Positions 1 through 12,600 of a stretch of 64,000 nucleotides of DNA are shown piece after piece. This DNA is from Symsagittifera roscoffensis (lineage: Eukaryota > Xenacoelomorpha > Acoela > Convolutidae): assembly GCF_963678635.1 (NCBI RefSeq), contig NC_087064.1, forward strand, positions 59,464,338 to 59,528,337. The letters are read 5' to 3'. The translations under genes were made by a program, and so were the position numbers. The notes beneath the pieces are model-generated. The model saw only the letters and a program-made list of their open reading frames with translations, had not been told where the DNA came from and did not search any database. The first letter of the stretch is position 1; every line of letters starts with the position of its first letter.

Positions 1-69
1 GCGTTTTTGTCTGATCCAGTTCAGAATTATTCGGTTTTTTACTATTATACTTTCATCTTGGCTCTTCTC

Positions 70-830
70 TTAGAAAAAAAAAACATTTGAAATACTTGTT
101 TTAATAAGGCTGCGATTCATTTTCTTGGAGCCAAACTTCCAAACCACGGTAGGGATCTGGTTTATATCCTTGCAATGAATCAATTGAATTGATGATATCG
201 CAGTCGTGTGCAACATAATTGTTTTGTGTTGATACAGCCGATCCGGTAAGTCATTGATATAAATCACAAATAGCTGTGGACCTAGTACAGAGTTTTGAAG
301 ACTTCCTCAATTTCCTGATCCAGAGCCAGAAACGTCGTCATTTAAGTACAAAAATTGTAGCCTGCGCGAAAGATAAATTTTTAAGAGACTCCCAAATTTT
401 TATTACATTTTCTCTGAGTCCATATAGTTCACACGTTAACAAAATAGAATAATCAACAGGTTTAAATGCTTTAGAAAGATCAACCAAATTGCTTTCAATG
501 AGATCAATTTGATTCATTTTTGAGTCTGCATATTCAACTAATTCTATAATTGCATCTATGGGGCTGCTTTTACTGCAAAAACCAAATTGTCTCTTTTTGT
601 TAAAATTTTGTGGTTTTCAAGAAGCAAGTTAGACATTTATGCAGGATTTATCGAAATTATTACTAACAACGGGAAATATAGAAATCGGATTTCAATTTGA
701 CCCGTCCGTAAAATTACCAGTTTTGTGAATAGGGACGATTTTTTGCAATTTTGAATGAATTGGGAAGAAACAATTTTGTACAAAAAGATTGATATTGGGA
801 GTTATCTTTGGAGCAAAGTATTCATTGAGT
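70..830 (-). mobile_element. Degraded LINE reverse-transcriptase fragment
   Basis: Read on the minus strand this stretch holds broken but recognisable reverse-transcriptase blocks of a non-LTR retrotransposon. A 'QFGF..KSS' block (about 540-600) precedes a 'DLSKAFKPVDYSIL' block (about 440-485) and a 'VLGPQLFVIYINDLP' block (about 225-290). Their order matches the fingers-to-palm order of LINE RTs and of the better preserved copy at 11.6-14.2 kb. The frame changes and stops occur between blocks, so it is not functional. No ends or target-site duplication are visible. Similarity of the INDLP block suggests the same broad APE-LINE group as the 12-kb copy, but the two are clearly diverged. Confidence 0.75.
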
Positions 831-1040
831 TCTATGATAATTACAATTTTCAATAAGATAATAACAAATCAATCATGTTGCTCTTCTGATTAAAATTTTC
901 AAGCAATTATTAAATTATTATTCTATTTGAGTGAAAGTTATGCTTGAGCTACGTGCGTTTTCCTATGGCGCTAAAATTTACTCGGAGATTGCCTCAATAT
1001 CGGGCTCGGGAAAATGAATAAACTTGATTTGATGTTCTAG

Positions 1041-4000
1041 ATGAGACCGTTCAAGACCTGGCAGAGAGCATGTCCAAGTTAGAGGAGAGGAAGCAGAAGC
1101 AGCTGTCTTGCTTGATCAGGGCAGCATTTAAGAACTCGATTGAACAGGAGCTCAGATCATTCGTATTCGAAGTGAGTCGATCAACAGATTCATAAACAAA
1201 CATCAAATAATAGAGCTGCTCAGTGAAGCGGCTACACCTCCATAGTTACCATTATATATTTTAATGAAATCTGCATCAACGATTTATGTATGTATGTCTC
1301 AAAAATATTACAAAAATCGTTAAAGAAGACTCCTTGAAACTATTAGTCGGCTTCAAATCTTGAATGTATCATAAAAGCAGTAGTAATTGTTTTAAGCGTA
1401 CACGTGTTCTTTATTTCTTTTTCTTGCGTTTCAGATGACCCATGAAGTAAAAATGCAGAGATTTGATGTTAATTTTTAAATTCCTGAAATGTTTATCATG
1501 CTTTCAGAAAAAGGTTGTTTGGTGAAAGCTGTTTGGCGCCTTGTTTGTTGTCGCCTCACAATCCATATTATTTCAAACTTCTTGTTGGTCACTTTTTAGA
1601 AAACAAGTGGTAGTTTTTACATGTTCAGCTTCATGCTGTGCTATATATTCTAATGTAAGTAGCGTAATGAGCATATGATCTGAAAAACAGTCATCTGGAG
1701 ACGGATTATTGTTGATTACTTAGATGTTTTTTTTTTTTATTCTTGTCGGATGTTTGATTTTCGTTTAGATGGTGGATAACTTTGACCAACTGAACCCTGC
1801 GATATCAATTCGGGGTTTTGATTGTGATAATGCACAACTGCTCGCTCTCATGGATTTCATCCTCAGGGTACGTGCAACAGCTTTCATGTATCATTACTTG
1901 GTGTATCATACAGAAGTCAGAACATATCAACAGACAAATTTAAAAACCAGTCTGGAAACATAAGTAAAAAAGATAAGGCTGACTCCTCTTTTCTCACAGC
2001 ATCCTACATGGATGTCTGTCATGTGTTGCCTAGTGCTTTTTAATTCATCTATTGCGTGTTTATATGAAGGCCAATTTCGTCATTGCAACAAGGGGTGATT
2101 AAGTTTCTTAGCATATCACTAGCGAATATTATAAAGCGGGCGGAAGAGTTTACAGAGATATTTTTGAACAAAATGAAAAAAGAAAGATCCTTCAGTCTGT
2201 GATACACCCATGGACAAACTTCAATGTCATGGTTCGAAACTTTCAGTTGTAATTATAGCGACATCAAAAAAATGCAAACGACATTTCACTATTGAGAAAA
2301 ACCGGTTTGAAATTTTTGCTCTTTAAGAAAGAAAGAAAGAATAAATTTCTTCGGTCATTCATTACATAAATTTGGCAATTCATCGTTATGAGTAATTATT
2401 AAAATGCGACTCGGAGAGGATAGACAACGGGGCCATATGGCCCACAAACGCCTACCCTAGCTATGCATGCTTCTTTCACTATCAGGAAAAGATTTTTTTT
2501 CAATGTTTTTACTTCGAGCGAGCCAGCAGGCGTATTTTAATAGGATAAACCGAAATTTTTTTTGTTTACGCCATGAATGCGTATTTTTACTCCAGCGCCG
2601 TCTAAGATTGTTTAGCGCCTTCTTGATAAAAAAACTAGGAAATTTTTTTGGACAAAAATGTTTTTTTTTTGTTTCACTTTTATTGTTTTTCTTTTTTGAA
2701 GACATTTTTGTTGAGTATGTCTAAGTTACTATAAGTATCGAACGTCCCCAAGTTCTAGGCTTTCGTTACTGTACAGACAAAAACGACACAATTTGAAAAA
2801 ACAGAGGTTTTTTTCTTAAGTTTGTTACTGTGGCCGGAATGCTAAAAAACTCACTTTTTATGCTAAAAGATAGGTCTGTTTAAAACTGGTCCTCGAGGCA
2901 AGTTAATTGTTACCATTGATTTCTTATTAAATGCTAATAATGTATAAAATATTTAAAACTAGTTGCGAATCTAGAAAATTCTCTTTAGTGTTTTTTTATA
3001 AAAAAAAAACTAATTTTTGAGAAATTGATTGAGGGAATTTCGGTAGCACACAGGGTTTTCTTTGATGTGTTGAGTTTTCTGCAGTTTGCTGGTAAGAATA
3101 AGCTGAGGAGCTTAAGATTTAGATGGAGTTTTTAGATAATGTTTTGGGCTGGGAGGTTTCGATTGAGAAGCAGGTACTAGCCTCTTCGTCGTTGCTCTTC
3201 TAGTACAAAAAACTTTGTGGTTTAAAACAATTTTGAAATTGCAATCAGCTAAGTGATAGTGTTTATGTGGCTTAATACTCTTCGAAAAATTATTTCGTTC
3301 ATCGATGTTATCCGAAAAAGTAACCTTGTTAAATATTATGCGAAAAAAGCAATCTTGTTACCTCTCCGAAAGTCGTAGCGTAGCAATCATTTCAATCAGG
3401 ACATTAGGCGTCCTTATGTCTTGGTCAGAACAGTTATGATGAGTTGCCATGAAGCGGAGTTTTGTTTTTCAGGACGGGAACTACTCGGTGAATATCCTGT
3501 ACTACGTCTACTTTTTGTTCCAGTATGCTCAAGGTAATGCAAACTCTCGGAGAAGTTTTAGGGTCGCATAGCCTGTTTATTTGCTGTAGTCAAAAATAAA
3601 CTTAACCACAATTTGTTTCAGAGTTGCCTGTGTGCGTTCTGATAGACGTTTCTGACTTGAAGAAGGAATATTTTGACATGACGAAATCAATTTTTAGCGA
3701 TGTGGTTTGTTTCAGTTTATGATTATACTTAAATCATTTCGACTAAAAATCATCATAAAGCTCAATCGCAATAGTGTTCTGATCTATCGCAATTCTGATT
3801 ATTTTATCAGATATCCTTGCTAGAAAACTGTTATCGTCATATACCTTCTATATACTATTTTTGTTTGATTTTTAGGCGGAAAAGTGTTCAAATTTGCATC
3901 AAAACGAGGTCATCCTTAGCTCCAAAGTATACGAGGTAGCTAAATGTGTCTGGAACGTCCTATTCGACCTTCAAGTTAACAAACCGGATGGCGATAAGAA

Positions 4001-4109
4001 TGGACCAGAAGATTCTGATAATAAAAACTACGTGATCAAAGAATGCAAGCTAAGCAGTGCACAGTATCACGTGTTCAGCAAGTTTATTGAACTTGTTCTT
4101 ATCTTTTGA
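1041..4109 (+). CDS. Unrecognised gene, last five coding exons (5' end not found)
   Basis: Five exons join with consistent phase: 1041-1171, 1769-1867, 3473-3533, 3622-3704 and 3876-4109 (TGA at 4107). Acceptors read ttctag, gtttag, tttcag, tttcag, ttttag; donors are gtgagt, gtacgt, gtaatg and gtttgt. Together they encode about 201 residues. The N-terminal part is a charged amphipathic helix (ETVQDLAESMSKLEERKQKQ). A segment rich in aromatic and leucine residues follows (VNILYYVYFLFQYAQELP), and the C-terminus is helical (FSKFIELVLIF) with no clear transmembrane segment. An acidic Asn/Asp/Lys linker (PDGDKNGPEDSDNKN) sits 30 residues before the end. I do not recognise the family; the composition suggests an all-helical cytosolic domain. 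Upstream exons are not visible in 830-1040, so the 5' part probably lies outside the window. Exon calls are strong; function is unknown. Confidence 0.65.
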
Positions 4110-4113
4110 AACG

Positions 4114-4119
4114 AATAAA
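4114..4119 (+). terminator. Poly(A) signal of the 1041-4109 gene
   Basis: AATAAA begins five bases after the TGA stop at 4107-4109. It is the first canonical hexamer downstream and implies a very short 3' UTR. Confidence 0.55.
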
Positions 4120-4540
4120 TGATCATAATATAGCGGACTCATTTAGTTTACTTTTGCTGTTTTTCATTAGATTACTATTTATTGTAAATTAAGTTTGTGC
4201 AATTGAGCTAGGTATAGTGCACTAAGTAGTTTTCAATTGAGTAGTTAGGTACTCATTATCCTTTTCTGATGTGTAGATTAGCTAAACTCTATCTTTTGTG
4301 ACATGGTGTTGTGTTATGAATGATTACGGAATAGCTCCATGCATATTCACACTAGCGAGCTTGCAAGCGTTAGTGTATTAGCGCGAGCCTTCTTTTTTTC
4401 TAAGCTAACTCGCAAATAAAAGTGTTCTTTAAAAGTGTTCACTTATATGGAAATTTCACTACCATTGGAAATTGCGTAGCATCTGTTTTCTGCTTTATTT
4501 GTGGCTAGAGTATGTTCGTAATAAGGCGTCCATGCCTGTG

Positions 4541-4615
4541 TGTTTAGTGCGTTAGACTGATTTTCTTGGTCGCAATAGGTCGTAGGTGCATATTCGAGGC
4601 ATATTTATACTTTTG
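4541..4615 (+). repeat. tRNA-like SINE remnant
   Basis: The stretch resembles a decayed tRNA-derived promoter head. A 'gtttagtgcgttagactg' A-box-like part is followed by 'ttcttggtcgcaataggtcg' and a B-box-like 'aggtgcatattcgaggc' that is interrupted by extra bases. It cannot fold as a normal cloverleaf, so it is more likely a SINE relic than a tRNA gene. Confidence 0.35.
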
Positions 4616-4744
4616 CCTTTTATAGAGCTGCTTTTTGTCGTGTTTTCGCTAGTGTTCTCGCTAGGAACTTTTTTCACTTGGGAGAGCATGTGAATTTGTT
4701 ATCGGAAATAGATTTGGTCAAGCATCCTTTACAAATCTGTATGA

Positions 4745-4875
4745 AATACGGGGATCAAGTTGACGTCCCCCCTCACAGACTAAATTAAGATCCTGCGCGC
4801 TGCGTGTTAAATTCTCTTTTCTGTTTGGCTAAAAATTGAACTCAGAACCAAATTAACATCCTACCCTCATTTTTT
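4745..4875 (+). repeat. Partial copy of MITE family C
   Basis: This block shares a series of motifs, in order, with the intact element at 51217-51461: 'ggatcaagttgacgtcc', 'agactaaattaagatcct', 'gcgctgcgtgttaaa', 'gtttggctaaaaatt' and 'agaaccaaattaacatcct'. The right terminal repeat is missing or has decayed into the T-rich run after 4865. Confidence 0.55.
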
Positions 4876-5175
4876 TTTCTTTCTTTTCGATTAGACGGGC
4901 GTCGACTTATTGAGGGTCGACCTAAGGTTTTTGGCTCAGTCGCCACTCGATAAACGATTCCCTATGCTTTGAAAGGCTACTTATGAATATCATCTGAGAC
5001 AAACGAATGAAGTATCTGTTGATTTTGGTTTTTGTACTTTTGTCTTTTTTGCAGAAGCGTAGCGTGGTCTGATGTGATAGTACGATGAAATTCTTTTTTC
5101 CAACCTAAGTCGCAAATAGAACTATTTTTGGCAGTACTTTGGATTCAGCAGGCTGCATTAGCAGTGAATTTACAT

Positions 5176-5487
5176 CAGGGGCGGATCTAGGATTTTCTCG
5201 AGGGGGGGGGGGGGCGGATTTTCAAAAAGAAATCAAAAATTTTGACGACCTTTTTTTTTTAGGTCGACTACATTGATTTTTTGATTTCTCCCAAAGCACT
5301 GTTTTGCCCCTATTTTGGCTAAATTTTCTGCGCCGCAGGCAAATTTTTGAAAAAAAAAACAGTCAAAAAAGGCGTTTTTAGGCACTTTTTGGAAAATTTT
5401 GACCAAAAAATTGCGTTTTTTCGGCGCGCACTCCCCCCCCCCCCCAAAATTAGTAAATATTGTCCGCCCCCCCTAAATCCGCCCCTG
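5176..5487. mobile_element. hAT-like MITE, 312 bp, with perfect 8-bp TSD
   Basis: The element starts caggggcggatctagg and ends cctaaatccgcccctg, which are inverted repeats of one another. It is flanked on both sides by ATTTACAT (5168-5175 and 5488-5495), a perfect 8-bp target-site duplication. An 8-bp TSD with CAGGGGCGG-type ends is characteristic of hAT-superfamily non-autonomous elements. The interior is A/T-runs plus 'ctgcgccgcaggcaaattttt' and has no coding capacity. Related remnants occur at 5828-6229, 17611-17720 and 23715-23890. Confidence 0.85.
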
Positions 5488-5827
5488 ATTTACATGTTCT
5501 TTGATTAGTAATAAGTTAACACAGTTGATGTTTTTTAATTCATCAAAAGAACCGAAAAAAGATATTTGTTTCATACAAAAGTATAATAATAAGTACCATT
5601 TCAGAATTTTTTTTCAAGCCGATATACTTCGCGAGATTTTTGAAATGCCTAACTTATTCGCAATTTGCTTAATACATTCTAAATTATACTTGCCAAGTTA
5701 GTATGGTTGCCTTTTATCTTACATTCCAAATTATAACATGCAAAATTTGAGCTCTTGTGCATTTTAAGGCTCCTGAGTTTTTACCGCTATCTCGCTCCTG
5801 TTAGCGAAGTGCAGCTTCGCCTCTGTG

Positions 5828-6229
5828 TAGGGGCGGATTTAGGGGGGAGCGGACGCACGCCGAACCCCCCCCCCTCTCCTTCGGGGATTCGACCTCCTTT
5901 GGTACTTTTTAAGAAATCCATTTTTTTCCTACCAACCCTTAAATTTTTTAAAGGCGCCTTGGGCGCCAATATATACCAATTTTGAGAGGGGAGTGCGCGC
6001 CGAAAAAACGCGATTTTTTTGGTCAAAATTTTCCAAAAAGTGCCTAAAAACGCTTTTTTGGACTGTTTTTTCAAAATTTTGCTTGCGGCGCAGAAAATTT
6101 GGCCAAAACGGACTAAACCGTGCTTAGGGAGAGCTCGAAAAATTAAAAAAAAAAGGCGACAAAATTTTTTGAAAATCAAACCCCCCCCCCCCCCCCTCCC
6201 GTCTCGAGAAAATCGTACATCCGCCTCTG
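5828..6229. mobile_element. hAT-like MITE, second copy, 402 bp
   Basis: The left end taggggcggatttagg pairs imperfectly with the right end gtacatccgcctctg. The flanks cctctgtg (5820-5827) and cctccgtg (6230-6237) look like an 8-bp TSD with one change. The interior shares 'gcgcgccgaaaaaacgcg', 'ccaaaaagtgcctaaaaacg' and 'gcggcgcagaaaatttggcc' in inverted orientation with the 5176-5487 copy. It splits a host motif 'gcgaagtgcagcttcgcctc' that recurs elsewhere in the window. Open frames across it on both strands are by-products of low complexity. Confidence 0.75.
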
Positions 6230-6644
6230 CCTCCGTGTATCATTCACTGTCTTGTGAAGTAATGTTTTTTTCGCAAGTGTTGCAAAGTTCGGCTTTGTCT
6301 TTGTGTAATATATAATTTATAGTGCATTATTTGGAATTTAAATTGTTTTCAATAGTGATGTGCGTGCCTCATTAGCTTTTAGTATGAAATTGGGAAATAA
6401 AAGTTTTAAAATAGTTTTTGGTCCTCAGGAGCAAAAAGCAGTTAGAGAGCCGTCAGATTCTGAATATAGAAGTAAGAATAGGCATGCATTTCTCTAGCTG
6501 ACTTAAATCTGCGTAATAGCGGATCCTGTAGAACATCTTAGACTTGCTGACCAATTTTTTGAGATGACTATATTACGCGAAGAACCTAACTACTAACCTC
6601 AAAACCAAGTGTAAAAAGAACATACGAACTTTTTCCGAGGTATT

Positions 6645-9600
6645 ATGACGTCATCAGATGACAACGAAATGGAGCTTCAAAAGCCTCATTCTTCAGAACC
6701 TCCGATTGACAACAATTCTGAAACAAGTATTCATAGAGGTGAATTTTTACAGTCCGAATTGTGCCTGAAAGAACCACTATGGAATCTATGGTCATTTCTA
6801 CTTCTTTCTGTGGCCACTTTTTGTGTTCTATGGTCTCTTACTGGGGACATGATGCTGCCATACAAAGATGCCGGATACCTGTTCACTATATTCTTGATTT
6901 ATCTGGCTGCAGTTATTTTATCCAAACTTGCCATTTTACTGAAGATGCCAGGATTGGTGGGAATGCTGATTGCAGGTAAATTGCTGATGAAAATGTTCAT
7001 TGCTGCTAGATCACGGGCAGTTACTATAGTAGGCCTTCAATTGAAAATTGTAATGCTGTAAGCTTTGCTACTGCTTCGCTGAACCCTCTTGAACATATAT
7101 CGCTTCACCCTAATGTAGGCTTTCGTTAGAGAAGCTTTAAGTTGTGATTTCAGACTGCAAGATTTTTCTTGAAATGCTTGACTAGTGAGAAAAGTAGACG
7201 TGCGTGTCGAGTGACAAAATTTTCCTTGCAGCGACACAGTAGAATATGAATCATTTAATTAATTGGTGGTTTCAGATAATTTAATTAACGATGCATTTGA
7301 TGGTTTCAGATAGAATTCGGCAATACCAGAAAAAGTCATACTTTTATCTCCTGCAGTATTGCTTTTTTTAGGTCGACCAAATTTAATTCTCTCCGATCTA
7401 GATAAATACAATAGTTTTACCAAATTTTCCACGTTGCAGCAGGCAAATCCTGAAAAAAAAATTTTTTTTTGGAAGGTTTTGACTGTTTTTTTTTGTTGGA
7501 AAATGCTTTTTTTGGGAATCTGCTGTTTGTGTTTTATATTTGAACAGTTTAGTGTGCGACTTTTTTCAAGTTTATGCTTTCTCCAAAGTTATGTGTTCAA
7601 TGTTTGCAGAGCTCGGTGTGGTGCATACTGGCAAACAGGCAGAACAAATATGGAATGGCTTCATTAAATTGACAAAATTTCGCCTACTTTTTTAAAAATC
7701 GACTTAATTGATTTTCTTAGCTCTAGTTTAGACCAAAAAAAATCGTTGAGGGTACCGTAGAAAATTTTCAAGGTTTTTTAGCCAAAGTAGAGAAAGCTTG
7801 GATGGTCAAGTGGTCGAATTCCTTTCAAGCATTGACTTGACTGAAAAACATGAAACATATTTTAAAAGCTTGCGGTTTATATCATGAACCGAAAGCTATA
7901 GTAGCCAACCTTAAATGAAAAATGCTGTCTTCTAATGACCTTATCAGTATACCTTAGCTGTATTATCAATTTTTTCTATCAATATTTGTTTGCCATTTTT
8001 TTTCCAATGTTTTCAGAGTAATGAACGTAGTGAGGACTCTCATATATAGGTCTTGCTGATTTTTTGTTTGTTTCTTTTTCAGGTTGTTCACGCTCAATTT
8101 TGATTTTTTGCGGTTTGATTTTTCATTTGTTTTTCCCTCAGTGGATTTTCATTGTTAAAAGAAAAGCAAAATCCACTATCGAACAGCAAAAATGTAAAGG
8201 TCACGAAAAACGTGATCGACTTCTAATTTCGAAAATGGAAATTAATTATCAGATATCCCAGTGAAATAAAAGTTTAGCCTATTAATCCAATTTTCTCAAA
8301 TTGGGTTAATTTTAACAAAAAAGCGTCCATCATAAATAGTTCTACAAATTCAAAGAGTTTTAAGGCCATCTATTTGGCTTCGAAATTCAAAAATTGAAGA
8401 TTTTTGAAAAAACAAGTCAGTTTTTGTTTCAGTTTCATTGCGTCCATTACTCTTTTCCAACTCTGTCAGTTGGCTATTTTATTAGATTTTAGCTTAAAAG
8501 GATCCTGTCTAAACTTTTTTGGCCCTATTGTAGATAAAATTATGCTCAAACTAGATATAATTTACAATCGGTATAGATATATGGTTTTTGGTTGGATACC
8601 TATGCGTAGAAATTTAGTTTCAATTAAAACTACTGGCTTAGAACACAATGTGGCATTGTGGCGCTCCGGTAGTTATGGTGACCCGCAATTATATGATTGC
8701 TGGTTCAAATCGCCAATGCGTTCCGATTCGTAAGGCGAGCTCATGCAAATAAGTCATAGCTAGCTTAAAGGGCGCTGAATTTATGCGCTCATTTCAACCC
8801 AAGTAATCAACCTCCGGGTTAGGCCTCCTTTTGAATAAAATTCATTACCGTTTACGTTTCAATAATGGGTTCAGCTAATGTTTTGACAATATTCAAGTCT
8901 TGCAAGTATACGTTGTTTTTCTGATAACTAACACAGGTTTCTTACTGTTCGATAGCCTTTCGTCAGTTGATATCTCAACACTTTTTTTTCGAAAGCTCAA
9001 TCGATTGAAATAATAATTGTGAATGATATTCGAATGGAATTTTTTTAAGGCAAATCAAAATGTCTTAATTCAGTTCATATATAATTCTGGCTTTTTCATT
9101 CGTTGCGTTTCCAATAAATATTTATATGTTTTCCTCTTTATTTTGATGGGAGAGTTGATTTTTCCCCATTTTTAAGCGTTTGACTTTGCGGTATCGAACT
9201 TTTTCCCGTTAAAAACTCTGCTAACAGGACTCATCTCAGAATCTCAGCATGCCTTTCCTCCTTTGGAAATCTTTTTGAGCTTGCTTGCATTTCAGATACC
9301 CGTTTAGTTCGATTTTTTTAAATGTTGGCTGTTTAATGTTGGCTGTCATTTTACAAGCTTTCTTTGTAAAGTTTGAGTTTTTTTTTAGTTTTTTTTGCTT
9401 GAGAGGTTCAGTTGGCTTGCAAGGTATCATTAATTTCTGATGGCTTATTCTAAACTTTTGCCCTTTGAAGGTTGAAAGGTGTTATAGGCGTGGTATTGCT
9501 CCAGAGAGGGGACAAAGTTTCAAAATAATTTATAGTTCAATTTTCTTATCAATAATTTTATCGGATCAACGGGCATCTGCTCAATCAGTGTTGGCTAAGT

Positions 9601-12600
9601 TAAAGCTTCGTGTTTAAGAGTAATGAACGTAGTTTTTCCAGGAAGAAGTCTTAAAATGTACATAAAAATCTCTAATAACTACAGATGTGCATTCATAGAT
9701 ATCGATGCATTTTATGAATGCACTTAGGTATATATGCACTTTTTGATTTCAATTGAAATTCATCAGTTGAATGTGACGTAAATAGCACTCTCTAAATTCG
9801 AAAGTGGAAATGGCGCGAAAAAACGTGAACGATTTCAAGTTTCGAAAGTTGAATTTAGTTCTTAGATTTCCAGCGGAATGAAAACTTTACCTGTTAATTC
9901 AGTTTTCACAAGTTGGGTTAATGTTTTCAAAAAAGTGGCAATCATATTTCGCTCTGCAAAGAGCTTAAAGGGCTTTTTTTTTCTTTGCAGTTCGAAAGTT
10001 GAGGTTTTTTCAACAAAGTTAGTGTTTTTATGTTTACTTGCGTTCGTTACTCTTTTCCAATCTTCGATTGGCTTTGTTTTTGATTCTAAGCTTACTCAAA
10101 ACTGGCATAGATCTTGGGCACATTTTATCAAATTGAACTTAATTTCAAGCAAATTATGACAAACATCGAAAATAAAATCAAACTATCAAGAGTAATGAAC
10201 GTAGTGATAACTCTTGTAAAGTTGTTGGTGTTTTATGTTTTTTTTACAGGAAAAAATCTTTAAGTTCGTTCACGCTCAATTTTGATTTTTCGCGATTTGG
10301 CTTTTAATTCACTTTATTTCCTTTGCTATAAAGTGAGAATTTATGAGGTTTGAAAAAGTATGAGTTTCCACGTGGCTTCTGTGTAGAAAACTATGAGAGG
10401 CTTTTGTCCTATTCCAATTTTTTTGTGAAAAAAAATAATGGTTGCTTTCAATGTATTCTTCTGTCTTTTTTGTTAAATTTACGAGAGCATTGTTTGATAA
10501 TTGGGAGCTTTTCCCCCGTAAACAACTTATACAAATCTGTACGAAATACATGCAGTTACCTTCACTCGCTGGCTACTGACATGCTCAATTTTTGAAAACT
10601 CTAATAGAATTATCGAGCCGATTTTAGGTGGATAACAGTATTATACGTAAAAATTATAGAAAAACATAATGTTTTTATTATTCTTGTTTTTCGTCTTAAT
10701 TTTCGACGGCCTAATTTCGTTTTTTTCCCGCAAATGCATTGATTTTGTCTGTTATGGTTTTTTTTCGGCTATTTTAGCTGTTTTTTACCAATAGTTTTTG
10801 TACAGTTTTTACTATAATTGAAAATTTCTTTGTAATTTGTAAATTTATCAACTCTGACTGAAAAAAATTTTTCTGTCGGTTTTTTTTCCGGTAAAACGGT
10901 TTCGGCTGATGCTTTTATGTCAGTCTGTTCACCTCATTTTGAGTAATTTGGAGCGAAAGTTATTTTCTTTGTTCTTTGTGTTTCAGGTGGGATAGGTTCA
11001 CTTTCTCAACTGTTTATGACAACTTTTGTTTTAGGCTTGACGGGACTCAACCCAAGTTTTGTCGCCTTACTTGCCGTTCTATAAATATTCGAAAATTTTA
11101 AAGGCTGTTAATTGATATACTTTTTCTGAGTAAATTGTTTTCAAATATATTTCAGGTTGTTTGTTGTGTAAAAGTTTCAAAATTTAACCTCTCAAAATTT
11201 TTATGACAACTGTTTTCTTATGGTTTTGTTTTTGTATATGCTCGATGGGCGTCTATATTCGTGTTGCTGACTTAGTGGCCACTCGGTAAGTACTAAAAGC
11301 CTATGTTATGCTGGTGGTTGTGTTTTTTGGCTGTTTTTTGAAATTGAAAATTTCAGTTTTTCCAAAAAAAAATATTTTCCAAAAATGTTGTCTTTTTTTT
11401 AATTCGCAAGCTTGCAAAGCTGCGCTTGCGTTGTATCGCAAGTGATGCAGAACTCTGCTTCGTCTCTGTGTGAAAAATTTTTTCAATAATGTTTTTTTTT
11501 GTTCCACGCTGAGTTCGCAATTTTTGGATTATTATGAAATCTCTACTGTTGGCTGAAGTTTTGTCGTTTGTTTTTTCAGTTGGTGTAATATTTTCTTTTC
11601 AATTTTAATAATAATATTTAATTCAGTTGATGATTATTACAATACAATATGTATATTTACAATCATCAACAAGGATTGTCTAAAAAGCCTACGGCTTATC
11701 TAGTAGACAACCTTAAACTCAAATATCAATGACAATACAGCTGTTTATGAACTTCCTTATTATCAAGCAGATAATTATCAAAAACATCGTGTATAAAAAT
11801 CTTGAGTTGATGTCTCTGCAAACTTGTCACATCTTCATTCAATAAACCAGATGCAGTTATATAATTATGAATAATGGTTCTTCTAACATTTATGGAATTT
11901 TGAAAACATTTCGTTCTTTGTATTTTACTATTAACTTTTCCAGAAGCAACTCTCCTAGTGAAGTACGCCACGTTATTAGTCGTGGTACTATCACAAACAT
12001 TATTGTAGCAAATATCTTTAAACAGTTCGTAAACGTGAAGATCAAACACCGTTTCAATTTTATGCAGTCTGTACTTTTCAACTGTGCTCTCTCTATAATC
12101 AATTCTAAAAATAGCACGTATTATTCTCTTCTGTATTACTAAAATTTTATTTAGATCTGTTAAGCTTGCCTAGCCATAAACCAATACGCCATATTGAAGA
12201 ACAGGTTTGATGTAGGATCTGTATATCAGTAGAAGCATTGGAATATTAAATAATTTTCTGGAACGATCTATTACTCCACACAGTTTAGACAATTTCTTAA
12301 TAACATGTTCAATATGCATCTTGAAGTCTAACTTTGAATCAATGTAGATACCCAAATACTTCGTGCAATCAACCATTTTTATGCATTCACCTTTTATATC
12401 AAGACCAATTTCTCCATTTTTATTGCTAAAATTTAGCAGAACAGTTTTATCAGTATTCAGTGAAAGTTTATTGCAACATAAGTAATTGTAAACTATGTCA
12501 AATTCGGTTCTTAATTTCTTTCCAGAATTCTTACCAGAAGTCATAATGGATGTATCATCTGCAAAAAGTGTAGTATCTAAACTAGTGCTATCAGGTAAAT

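Noticed and set aside
2457-2724. Overlapping open frames on both strands (82 and 85 codons)
   Set aside because: They are built on T- and A-runs in intron 2 of the first gene, with no splice or start context and no protein-like pattern.
1041-4109. Assignment of the first gene to a named helical family
   Set aside because: Leucine/aromatic spacing alone vaguely resembles several helical domains; no diagnostic motif was present, so no name is given.
5755-6315. Open frames up to 130 codons across the MITE region
   Set aside because: They run through the poly-C/poly-G and inverted-repeat parts of the hAT-like MITE and are explained by it.
6645-6655. TGACGTCA cAMP-response-like palindrome at the antiporter start codon
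   Set aside because: It overlaps coding sequence at the ATG (ATGACGTCATC); one 8-mer is not evidence for a regulatory site.
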